Shown in pieces: positions 16,653 through 23,938 of a DNA stretch of 30,324 nucleotides. Source of the stretch: CAZKFA01 sp964551925 (lineage in GTDB: Bacteria; Cyanobacteriota; Vampirovibrionia; LMEP-6097); assembly GCA_964551925.1 (NCBI GenBank), contig CAZKFA010000023.1, positions 1 through 30,324 on the forward strand, given 5' to 3'. The notes beneath the pieces are model-generated. The model was not told the DNA's origin. It ran no database searches and saw only the letters and a list, made by a program, of their open reading frames with translations. The translations under genes and the position numbers were made by a program. Position 1 is the stretch's first letter. Each line of letters opens with the position of its first letter.

Positions 16653-17636
16653 ATGCAAGCAGTACATAATAATGCTGTAACTCTTCCTATGCCGCAAATG
16701 GAGCGGCAAGATTCGGCCGTATTGCCAGAGAAGTCTCAAGAGCCAGTAAGATCTTTATCTAAAGCTAAAGTTGTAGAAAAGAACACCCAATCAATAGCAG
16801 AGCGCTTGGCGGAAGACCCAGATTATCGTAGTGTGTTTATTGGTGGTGTTAATGCTGCTTTACATACACTTGCGACAGTGACTTCTTTTGCTGGGGTTGA
16901 TAAGCAGCCCATTATCAAAGCCCTTAATAAATTTATTGATACCTGTGCTTTTGTCTGTACCAAGTATGTTGCGCCTATTAGTTCTTATGGTTATGCTGCT
17001 TGGGAAGCTTGGAAAAATAAAAAGGGAGTAGAGGTTTTTATTAAAGCGATTCCACCTTTATTATTACCATTTGTAGGTGCTTCAAATATTGATACTGTTT
17101 ATGGTTTGAGTACTGGATTAAATGCTCCTTATGATAGGCTTGTAGAGCGTATTACAGAGAAATCAAAAGAGTCAGCTGCGTATGCTGCAGAGGTAAATAA
17201 AAATTTTACTAGTAACGCTAAAATTGTTTGGAGTGAGTTTAAAGAATGGCTAAGTGATTTCAAAGCAGGCAAGATTAAGGGCAATGAAAAAGTCTATTTC
17301 TATAATTGTCCAATGATTTTAGCGGGCTCTATTCCTATGTTGCTTTTTGCAAGGCATGCACGCGATACTATCATGGCGAAAGGATTAGGTTTGTTACGTA
17401 ATATTGGTGGTATTTTAGGTGATGTTGCATTCTTCTTTGAGAAAGACCTGCGCTTGAAATTAGTCGGTGTCTTCTGCTCACTTGCTGCTTGTGCCAATAT
17501 TGGTAAACGTTGGGTCAAGAGTGAGGCAACTGGACGCTTATTAATACACTCAGCAGCAGCCTTGGATGTCGCCGGTATCTCAGTCTGGAATGCTTATAGC
17601 GGGCAACAAAAGAAAGCTGCCGCTATGGCTGCATAA
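16653..17636 (+). CDS. Unknown membrane-associated protein
   Basis: 327 residues, family not recognised. A polar N-terminus (about 1-50, Pro/Gln/Lys-rich, no signal peptide) precedes several moderately hydrophobic helices near 60-80, 128-145, 220-235, 267-283 and 300-315. They alternate with charged helices (RLVERITEKSKESAAYAAEV; IVWSEFKEWLSDFK). The C-terminus is Ala/Lys-rich (QQKKAAAMAA). No catalytic motif is visible. The start could also be one of the ATGs at 16689 or 16698. It is preceded by a 151-base gap containing TAGAAT (16585-16590) as a tentative -10. It resembles the protein at 25563 in style (disordered N-terminus, then hydrophobic core), but I see no clear homology. Confidence 0.72.
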   Translation: MQAVHNNAVTLPMPQMERQDSAVLPEKSQEPVRSLSKAKVVEKNTQSIAERLAEDPDYRSVFIGGVNAALHTLATVTSFAGVDKQPIIKALNKFIDTCAFVCTKYVAPISSYGYAAWEAWKNKKGVEVFIKAIPPLLLPFVGASNIDTVYGLSTGLNAPYDRLVERITEKSKESAAYAAEVNKNFTSNAKIVWSEFKEWLSDFKAGKIKGNEKVYFYNCPMILAGSIPMLLFARHARDTIMAKGLGLLRNIGGILGDVAFFFEKDLRLKLVGVFCSLAACANIGKRWVKSEATGRLLIHSAAALDVAGISVWNAYSGQQKKAAAMAA

Positions 17637-17653
17637 ACTTTAAAAGCATTGGG

Positions 17654-17659
17654 TATAAT
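17654..17659 (+). promoter_or_regulatory. -10 of the serine hydrolase gene, leaderless geometry
   Basis: Perfect TATAAT; the ATG at 17669 begins 9 bases later. No convincing -35 and no Shine-Dalgarno sequence. Confidence 0.55.
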
Positions 17660-17668
17660 GTCTATTAG

Positions 17669-18562
17669 ATGCCAAGAACGGACCTAAATCTTGATCGGAT
17701 AGTACAAGAAACTCTCAAGGAAGTTTTGGTTGATTCTCATGACCCAGAGATTAATATTTCAGTTGCTCTAGAAGTGAACCCAGGTAATCAAGAGCCGCAA
17801 TCTTATAAGTATCATCTTTATCCTGAGGACTTTATTTATTATCCAGCCAGTTTAATTAAGTTGTTTAATGCTTATTTTGCAAAGCTTAGAATTCAAACGA
17901 TGCTTAAAGAGATCGTGCATTCTAGTAATCCAGAATCTGATTCATTTGGTAGTAAGAATATTTTAGATGACATTTATGAAGCTATTGATACAAGTCTGCG
18001 TTTCTCTGACAATGATGCGTTGAGTTTGTTGTTAGACTTCAATACAGAAACCACATCTGGATTGCGTTTGGATCCAAAGCATTTTGAACGTTTTAAGAAT
18101 GCGCGCGCTTTATTGAATACTGTTTTTGTTAAGAAAGGTTATTCTCAATATCTTAACTTATCGAATAAATGTTTCTCGTTTGGTCCTTATGGGCGAGATG
18201 CTCAATTAGTATTTGATGCCAATGGACTTGGGCGTAATATTATTACTATAGAAGATGTATTTAGAATTCTTAAAGATATTAGTTCAGATTTCCCTGAGCT
18301 ATTGCAATTTATGAAGCGAGAAGTTGCTAATCATCAAGATGAGCAATGTCAGTTTATAGCAAGAGGGCTTGAGCAATACAAAGATAAAATTGAGAACTAT
18401 TATTCCAAAGCAGGTTGGACTTCAAAAGTCAGACATGATGCAGCTTTGATAGATATGAAAGATTCTACTCAGATTACTTTTGTCATTATGACCAAAAATT
18501 TAAGTGGCTTTGTGGATTTAATTCCAGTGCTAACTAAAAAAATATTTGAATCCCTTATTTAG
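17669..18562 (+). CDS. Class A beta-lactamase-like serine hydrolase
   Basis: 297 residues. The three active-site motifs of the penicillin-recognising serine hydrolase fold are present: S61LIK64 (SxxK), S113DN115 (SDN loop) and K247AG249W (KxG). The layout matches the Beta-lactamase2 family. Unlike a true beta-lactamase it shows no signal peptide: the N-terminus is MPRTDLNLDRIVQETLKEV. It may therefore act in the cytoplasm or leave by an unknown route, and an esterase or peptidase role is as likely as antibiotic hydrolysis. The 3' end overlaps the convergent DoxX gene by 8 bases. Confidence 0.82.
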   Translation: MPRTDLNLDRIVQETLKEVLVDSHDPEINISVALEVNPGNQEPQSYKYHLYPEDFIYYPASLIKLFNAYFAKLRIQTMLKEIVHSSNPESDSFGSKNILDDIYEAIDTSLRFSDNDALSLLLDFNTETTSGLRLDPKHFERFKNARALLNTVFVKKGYSQYLNLSNKCFSFGPYGRDAQLVFDANGLGRNIITIEDVFRILKDISSDFPELLQFMKREVANHQDEQCQFIARGLEQYKDKIENYYSKAGWTSKVRHDAALIDMKDSTQITFVIMTKNLSGFVDLIPVLTKKIFESLI

Positions 18563-18974
18563 ATCCAGAATTATCAATGCTATATTTGCCTGGTCCGTGA
18601 CTGAGAAGTATAAAGAGCATGGCAAAGTAAGCTAGTGGAATCTCGATCTTGCTAAAATCCGCTGTCCCATGAACTACAAAAATTGCGACTAACATCGTCA
18701 CCATCAGTGGTAGCGAGATTAATCTGGTTTTGAAACCGACAGTCAATAAGATGACACCTAAAGTTTCAGCACCAGTTGCTAGAACCGCATTGACAAGTGG
18801 AAAAGGTAGATGTAAACCAGTATCAAACCAAGTTACTATACTTTGGAAATGAGTTATTTTTTTTATAGCAGGTCCAAAAAATCCAGCCGCTAAAACTAGC
18901 CTAGCTGATAATAAAGCAAGATCTTGAAACACCGAAAAGAATCCCACAAAAGCTTGATTTATTTTATTTAACAT
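18555..18974 (-). CDS. DoxX family membrane protein
   Basis: 139 residues from the ATG at 18974. Four hydrophobic helices and the sequence ARLVLAAGFFGPAIKKI followed by LPFPLVNAVLATGAETLGVILLTVGFKTRL are typical of DoxX/DoxD-like proteins, four-helix inner-membrane proteins linked to quinone or thiol redox. An ATG at 19001 is in frame but lies just upstream of and reads through a TATAAT (18990-18995), so 18974 is preferred. It is downstream of the acyl-CoA dehydrogenase on the same strand and has its own -10. Confidence 0.85.
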   Translation of the reverse strand: MLNKINQAFVGFFSVFQDLALLSARLVLAAGFFGPAIKKITHFQSIVTWFDTGLHLPFPLVNAVLATGAETLGVILLTVGFKTRLISLPLMVTMLVAIFVVHGTADFSKIEIPLAYFAMLFILLSHGPGKYSIDNSGSK

Positions 18975-18989
18975 GGTTTTACTTCTTAT

Positions 18990-18995
18990 ATTATA
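18990..18995 (-). promoter_or_regulatory. -10 hexamer upstream of DoxX
   Basis: Minus-strand TATAAT, ending 15 bases before the ATG at 18974; it leaves a leader of about 8 bases. It decides against the upstream ATG at 19001. Confidence 0.45.
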
Positions 18996-19043
18996 GTTCA
19001 AAGATACTCACAAGGCTATATTTGTAGCACTCTTATCTTGTGA

Positions 19044-20350
19044 TTAGAGCCCAAATTCTTTAACTAGAGCTTTTGCGATTACTATACGTTGTATTTCTGA
19101 AGTACCTTCATAGATCTCAGTGATCTTAGCATNNNNNNNNNNNNNNNNNNNNNNNNNNNNNNNNNNNNNNNNNNNNNNNNNNNNNNNNNNNNNNNNNNNN
19201 NNNNNNNNNNNNNNNNNNNNNNNNNNNNNNNNATTACTATACGTTGTATTTCTGAAGTACCTTCATAGATCTCAGTGATCTTAGCATCGCGCATGTAACG
19301 TTCGACATTGTATTCAGTAGTGTAACCATAGCCGCCATGTATTTGTATGGCTTGTACAGTATGTTTCATTGCCATCTCTGATGCAAAAACTTTAGCTTGT
19401 GCTGATAATCTTGAGAAGTTTTCACCGCGGTCGTGTGCGTTAGCTGCTGCGTAAGTCAATAAGCGAGCAGCTTCTATGTCGGTTGACATATCAGCGAGTT
19501 TGAATTGAATAGCCTGAAAGTTAATAATCTTCTCACCAAAAGCCTCACGTACATTAGCATAGTGCAAAGATTCCTCGAAGGCAGCACGTGCAATACCAAT
19601 AGCTTGTGACGCCATGCCAATGCGACCGCCGTCTAAAGTTTTCATTGCAATTTTGAAGCCATCGCCCACTTGACCGAGTATATTTGCTTTAGAGATTTTA
19701 CAATTATCGAAATGTAATTGAGTCGTAGAGCTGGCTCTGATACCAAGCTTGTCTTCAGGTTTGCCGCAACTAAAACCAACGGTATCTTTTTCTACAAGGA
19801 AGGCAGTGACTCCTTTGTGTTTGAGTTCTTTATTAGTCTGTGCTAGAACCAAATAAATATCAGCTTGTCCGCCGTTACTAATCCAAGCTTTAGAGCCGTG
19901 GAGAATATAATCATCACCATTTTCTGTCGCTGTAGTATTCATCGCAGCAGCATCAGAACCATTACCTGGTTCAGAGAGAGCAAAGGCTCCGAGCTTAGTA
20001 CCAAGTGCCAAGGGTCTGAGGAATTTTTCTTTTTGTTCTGCTGTACCAAAAGTTTCAATAGGCATGGCACAGAGTGAGAGGTGCGCTGACATGATGGTTC
20101 CAGTTGTAGCACAGACTCTAGACAACTCTTCCATGGCAATTGAATAGCAAATATAATCCATACCACCGCCGCCGTAAGCTGGATCAATAGTGAGTCCTAA
20201 TAAACCAGCTTCTGCCATGAGTTCTACGTTTTCTCGAGGGAAGCGATGAGTACGATCTATTTCTTTGGCTATTTTACTGAGTTCCTTGCTAGCTAAGTCA
20301 TTAACTAGTTTGCGTAACATTTTCTGATCTTCGCTATAACTAAAATCCAT
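19044..20350 (-). CDS. Acyl-CoA dehydrogenase, interrupted by a scaffold gap
   Basis: FAD-dependent acyl-CoA dehydrogenase oxidising a short/medium-chain acyl-CoA to the enoyl-CoA and passing electrons to ETF. Motifs: MDFSYSEDQKMLRKL at the start, AFALSEPGNGSDAAAM, WISNGG, KLGIRAS, and the C-terminal HGGYGYTTEYNVERYMRDAKITEIYEGTSE with the catalytic-type Glu before GTSEIQ. The gene is split by 100 Ns flanked by two identical 55-base copies. Removing one copy and the Ns (155 bases) leaves 1152 bases, an in-frame 383-residue protein ending RIVIAKALVKEFGL, the normal length and ending. The gene is therefore probably intact in the organism. A TGnTATGAT box lies 6 bases before the ATG. Confidence 0.92.
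19078..19132. repeat. 55-base duplicate flanking the N gap, copy 1
   Basis: Identical to 19233-19287. It encodes the same C-terminal acyl-CoA dehydrogenase residues (AKITEIYEGTSEIQRIVI region), so it is an unmerged contig overlap rather than a biological repeat. Confidence 0.9.
19133..19232. other. Assembly gap of exactly 100 Ns
   Basis: A round 100-N run is the usual scaffolder placeholder of unknown length. The flanking duplication implies the real gap is negative, i.e. an overlap of 55 bases. Confidence 0.97.
19233..19287. repeat. 55-base duplicate flanking the N gap, copy 2
   Basis: Second copy of the sequence at 19078-19132, continuous with the body of the acyl-CoA dehydrogenase gene. 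Confidence 0.9.
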
Positions 20351-20356
20351 AATCTA

Positions 20357-20365
20357 ATCATATCA
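20357..20365 (-). promoter_or_regulatory. Extended -10 of the acyl-CoA dehydrogenase gene, leaderless geometry
   Basis: Minus-strand TGnTATGAT, with the hexamer ending 6 bases before the ATG at 20350. No Shine-Dalgarno sequence. Confidence 0.5.
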
Positions 20366-20459
20366 GTACCTTTATATGAAGAATTGAGTGTAAATACCTA
20401 TACTTTTAGGTGAACTATAGCCGAAATTACTATATAGGGACTAAGTTTTCTGGGGGATC

Positions 20460-22277
20460 GTGAGGGCTTTTTGCATCATATTGTTATTGTTCATGTTTGG
20501 CTCAGTCGTTAGGGCCGAAGAGAATGCTGCTTGTAAAAATATTTATGAAGATGAACTGATAGTCAAGCTGAAGGATAGCAATAAGTTTCAAGATAGAAAT
20601 ACAGCTCCTAATTATTACCGTAAATTAGATCGATATAATCGCAAAAAAGTAATCAAGATGATTAGGCAAAAGACTTTTAGCTTCTCCGTTATTAGATCAG
20701 AAACTTTAACAGAAGAAAATTTATATGCTTTTAAATTAAAAGTGGCGCCCTTTCTGTCATTAGCTAAAATGGCTGATCCTAATATTGTCTGTAACTCACT
20801 TCTTGACTTAGCTGCAAAGCTTGAAGACGATCCAAGCATTGAATTAGTTGAGCCGGATTATATTTATAATAGTAGTGCAAGCACTGTACGTAATGTTGCG
20901 CAAATTAAAAATGCAAATTTGACAAGTAATAAAATATCTATTGCAAATGACTCATCAATTGCTTCAAATTTAACTGAGTGGGTTTTTGATTATGATGCCT
21001 TGTGGGGTTTGAATCAAATCAAAGCACCGTCTGTCTGGTCTAAGACACAGGGCGCGCCAATTGTAGTAGCTGTACTTGATACTGGTGTGAATTATAATCA
21101 CGCTGACCTTTGGGACAGTATTTGGGTTAATCCAAATACTGTCCCAGACAGGAATCGAGATGGTCGGCGTACGCTTGATGATGTTGATTTGAACCAGAAT
21201 AATCAGATTGATAGTAATGAAATTAAGGGTACCCCGATTGGTTATAATTCTGCTTCTAGAAATTCTAATCCTTATGATAGTGATGGACATGGCACTCACG
21301 TTGCTGGAATAATAGCAGCGCAGAGTGGTAATAATTTGGGTATTGCTGGAGCTGCCCCCCAGGCTCGTATATTAGTGGTTAGGGTCTTTGATGATCATGG
21401 TGTAGCTACTACCAAATCTTTAATTCGAGGTTTGCGTTACGCGGTTAAGAAAAAAGCACAGATTGTGAATTTGTCTTTAGGCTCTGTTTATTATGATAAA
21501 GCTTTAGATAAATTTTTTCAAAAAAATGCTCATAAAGTTTTGTTTGTTGCTGCTGCTGGTAATAATCGTAAGGATGTCTCTGGATATAGCTTCAGCACAG
21601 TATTCTATCCAGCTTCTTATAATAATGTCATGTCTATTGCTGCTGGTACTCAGAGTATGACGAAGGTTTTTACTTCTAATTATGGCATCACGATAGATAT
21701 AATGGCACCTGGTGGCGCTGTTAATGGTTTGCCTAATATTCTTTCCACAGATAGTTCTGGTGCTTATAAGTTACGTTCTGGTACTTCTATGGCAGCTCCT
21801 TATGTAGCAGCTGCAGCGGCACTATTATTGTCAGCTAATCCTCACTTACAACCTGAACAGTTGAAAAATATTTTGCGCTACTCTGCTAAGCGTCTTAGTG
21901 TTGGTTTTGCTGTTGGAGCGGGATTGCTTGATACGCAAACAGCCTTCACGACTAAGGGTAGTTTCCCTTATGTAAGGCTATTAATGCCAGAGTATGCATA
22001 TCCTAACCCACAGTCTATAAGAGGAGTTCAGCCTATTTATGCAAGTATGTTTGGCTCAGATTTGAAATCATATGAATTATATTTAGCGCGCGGATTAGAG
22101 TTAAAAAATTTCAGTTTGATTAATAGTGGTGAAGCCTATAACGGTAAGCGCGTTTTATTGTACAGAGCCTTTGATGCTAATTTATACAGTCCGGGCATTT
22201 ATACATTGAGACTTGTTGTCAAGAATCATTACGACGAATATAGCTATGATGATGTACTAATTAATATTATTAGATAG
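20460..22277 (+). CDS. Secreted S8 subtilisin-like protease with EF-hand loops
   Basis: 605 residues. Signal peptide at 1-19 (MRAFCIILLLFMFGSVVRA), then a putative inhibitor propeptide (about 25-140, YEDELIVKLKD...IELVEPDYIY). The catalytic domain carries Asp207 (VLDTGVN), His277 (DGHGTH), oxyanion Asn368 (AAGNN) and Ser443 (GTSMAAP). Between Asp and His are two EF-hand-type calcium loops, D230-D241 and D243-E254. After the catalytic domain, residues about 505-605 form a beta-rich C-terminal region. The start is GTG; TATATA at 20431-20436 is a possible -10. A G-rich stretch close to the GTG is too near to be a confident ribosome site. The 3' end overlaps convergent ung by 21 bases. A 15-base inverted repeat lies inside the gene (21111-21146). 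Confidence 0.93.
   Translation: MRAFCIILLLFMFGSVVRAEENAACKNIYEDELIVKLKDSNKFQDRNTAPNYYRKLDRYNRKKVIKMIRQKTFSFSVIRSETLTEENLYAFKLKVAPFLSLAKMADPNIVCNSLLDLAAKLEDDPSIELVEPDYIYNSSASTVRNVAQIKNANLTSNKISIANDSSIASNLTEWVFDYDALWGLNQIKAPSVWSKTQGAPIVVAVLDTGVNYNHADLWDSIWVNPNTVPDRNRDGRRTLDDVDLNQNNQIDSNEIKGTPIGYNSASRNSNPYDSDGHGTHVAGIIAAQSGNNLGIAGAAPQARILVVRVFDDHGVATTKSLIRGLRYAVKKKAQIVNLSLGSVYYDKALDKFFQKNAHKVLFVAAAGNNRKDVSGYSFSTVFYPASYNNVMSIAAGTQSMTKVFTSNYGITIDIMAPGGAVNGLPNILSTDSSGAYKLRSGTSMAAPYVAAAAALLLSANPHLQPEQLKNILRYSAKRLSVGFAVGAGLLDTQTAFTTKGSFPYVRLLMPEYAYPNPQSIRGVQPIYASMFGSDLKSYELYLARGLELKNFSLINSGEAYNGKRVLLYRAFDANLYSPGIYTLRLVVKNHYDEYSYDDVLINIIR
21111..21146. repeat. Perfect 15-base inverted repeat inside the subtilase gene
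   Basis: TGGGACAGTATTTGG at 21111-21125 is the exact reverse complement of 21132-21146, with a 6-base centre. It encodes residues 218-229 (WDSIWVNPNTVP), just before the first EF-hand loop. There is no T-run, so it is not a terminator. Confidence 0.85.
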
Positions 22278-22964
22278 GGACCAGTCTATAGCTGCCTTTC
22301 CGTGCTTAATTAAATAACTATTTGCCTCAGAGAAATGCCCACAACCCAAAAAGCCTCGATGGGCTGATAAAGGTGATGGATGTACCGCTTCAAGAACAAG
22401 ATGTTTGTTAAGATCAATTAATTCTTTTTTCTTTCTAGCAGGGCTGCCCCAGAGCATGAAGACAACATTATCACAATTAGCATTGATAGCTTGAATTGCT
22501 TTATCTGTAAAGCGTTCCCAGCCTTGTCCTGCGTGTGAATTAGCTTGCCCGTCGCGCACAGAGAGTACTGTGTTAAGCAGGAATACTCCTTGTTGAGCCC
22601 ATTTTGTCAGATCACCATGTTGCGGTATCGCTAAACCTAAATCTCTTTGGATTTCTTTAAATATATTTTTAAGCGAGGGCGGTTGTCTTATCCCTGCTGG
22701 TACTGAGAAACATAGTCCATGAGCTTGTCCTGGACCATGATAGGGGTCCTGACCAAGTATCACGACCTTAATTGAATCTAGAGGGCAATTTTTAAAGGCG
22801 TTAAAAGTATTGTTACTGTGAGGATAGATACGATAATTCTTGACTTCTATGGCTAGGAATTTTTTTAATCCCATCATATAATCAGCCTCAAACTCAGAGG
22901 CTAATTGTTTATGCCAAGATGCAGAAAGTAAATCTGGTAATTTGTCAGCGACGGTATTTGACAT
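22257..22964 (-). CDS. ung: Uracil-DNA glycosylase (family 1)
   Basis: Removes uracil from DNA as the first step of base excision repair. At 235 residues it has normal length. The water-activating motif GQDPYHG is at 71-77 (Asp73), followed by GQAHGLCFSVP. VFMLWGSPARKK carries the uracil-binding strand, and HPSPLSAHRGFLGCGHFSEAN contains the minor-groove intercalation loop and catalytic His. The ATG at 22964 lies within the 3' end of the upstream MreD-like gene (20-base overlap), indicating translational coupling. The 3' end overlaps the subtilase gene. Confidence 0.97.
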   Translation of the reverse strand: MSNTVADKLPDLLSASWHKQLASEFEADYMMGLKKFLAIEVKNYRIYPHSNNTFNAFKNCPLDSIKVVILGQDPYHGPGQAHGLCFSVPAGIRQPPSLKNIFKEIQRDLGLAIPQHGDLTKWAQQGVFLLNTVLSVRDGQANSHAGQGWERFTDKAIQAINANCDNVVFMLWGSPARKKKELIDLNKHLVLEAVHPSPLSAHRGFLGCGHFSEANSYLIKHGKAAIDWSLSNNIN

Positions 22965-23391
22965 GTTTTTTTGATTTATGGAACCAAGAATTTAATAGAT
23001 AAAGAATGCCTAGGCTGCAGATGATATTGCTGATGAACTCCAGAATGGTTTGTCCGACATGAGCATAACCTCGGATAAAAAAAAGATCGATAAAGGTCAT
23101 GGCACTGATCAATAAAGTACAAACCAAGACTTTATTACTCAATTGTTCTGGATAGAATTTGTAACTTAGTAGGACGGCTGCAATATTAAGCCAAGCAATA
23201 TGACTATTGTATGACATCAGCATTGTGAATAAAGTTAATGCACTAGCTAATATTAGTGAAGTGCTAAATTCAAGAGCTGTTATGCTCGCTGCTATTGCAG
23301 CTAGTGGCAGGTTGATTGATAATAAAGGAATAAAAGAAGCAATCGCTACTTGCAAAAAGCAGATGGCGACTATTAAGAAAAAGATTTTCAT
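22945..23391 (-). CDS. Small polytopic membrane protein, possibly MreD-like
   Basis: 148 residues with about five hydrophobic helices and a basic C-terminal tail (HKSKKHVKYRR). Size, topology and the SLILASALTLFTMLMSYNS segment resemble MreD rod-shape proteins, but no mreB or mreC lies nearby and MreD is poorly conserved, so this is a weak suggestion. The ATG follows the upstream gene's stop directly (TAAATG), and its end overlaps ung, so it sits in the middle of a tightly packed operon. Confidence 0.65.
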   Translation of the reverse strand: MKIFFLIVAICFLQVAIASFIPLLSINLPLAAIAASITALEFSTSLILASALTLFTMLMSYNSHIAWLNIAAVLLSYKFYPEQLSNKVLVCTLLISAMTFIDLFFIRGYAHVGQTILEFISNIICSLGILYLLNSWFHKSKKHVKYRR

Positions 23392-23886
23392 TTATTTTAT
23401 GTAGCCAATATCTTCTTCAGTACCGTATCTGGACTCGATTTTCTTGCCTTGATCTCCACCAGGGAAAAACACTTCGCTTTCATTTTTCTGTTTAGCTGCT
23501 TTGCCGACAGTAGTTTTACTAGATTTGCTATTAGTGTCGTTTTCGTATTCTAGAATACCGCCTTGAACTTGTCTTGCTGCCATTAAGTTTGGTAGGTCAA
23601 CAGCAACACCACTTTGTTCGATCATTACAGCAGCATCTTGTCTTGAAGTATCAGCTGAGATTTGAATGCGTTCTGCTTTAGCGCGAATTTTAGCAGCTCT
23701 AAGATCTTGTTTAACAGCTTTTGTTAATTTGCTTAAAGCTAATTTTTGAGCTTTAAGTTGATCAAGCTGGGCTTGAGCATTGGCCAATTTATCCATAGCA
23801 TAGGTCTGTGGATCATCCGCCAGTGCTATGCCATATGTAGAAGTTGAGACTAATAATGCTAAACCAAGAGCGTAGAATTTATTCAT
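23392..23886 (-). CDS. Small secreted coiled-coil protein, unknown function
   Basis: 164 residues from the ATG at 23886. Signal peptide MNKFYALGLALLVSTSTYG with a likely cut after IALA. A charged helical segment follows, rich in Lys/Ala/Gln (about residues 25-75: DKLANAQAQLDQLKAQKLALSK...), predicted coiled coil. The C-terminal half is low-complexity and polar. No family recognised; it is a periplasmic or surface protein. An in-frame ATG at 23982 exists, but it lies inside trpD and upstream of a TATAAT (23893-23898), so it is rejected. Confidence 0.75.
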   Translation of the reverse strand: MNKFYALGLALLVSTSTYGIALADDPQTYAMDKLANAQAQLDQLKAQKLALSKLTKAVKQDLRAAKIRAKAERIQISADTSRQDAAVMIEQSGVAVDLPNLMAARQVQGGILEYENDTNSKSSKTTVGKAAKQKNESEVFFPGGDQGKKIESRYGTEEDIGYIK

Positions 23887-23892
23887 AGTTAC

Positions 23893-23898
23893 ATTATA
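23893..23898 (-). promoter_or_regulatory. -10 of the small secreted protein gene, leaderless geometry
   Basis: Minus-strand TATAAT ending 6 bases before the ATG at 23886; it fixes the start and separates this gene from trpD. Confidence 0.55.
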
Positions 23899-23938
23899 TA
23901 ATATCTTGCCAGAAACGCAAATTAAGATAAGCCGCAAA

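Noticed and set aside
20452..20457. G-rich stretch before the subtilase GTG as a Shine-Dalgarno
   Set aside because: It lies only two or three bases from the start codon, too close for good ribosome placement.
20970..21299. 109-codon open frame on the minus strand inside the subtilase gene
   Set aside because: It is low-complexity Ile/Thr sequence antisense to a well-supported protease; its only notable feature comes from the inverted repeat.
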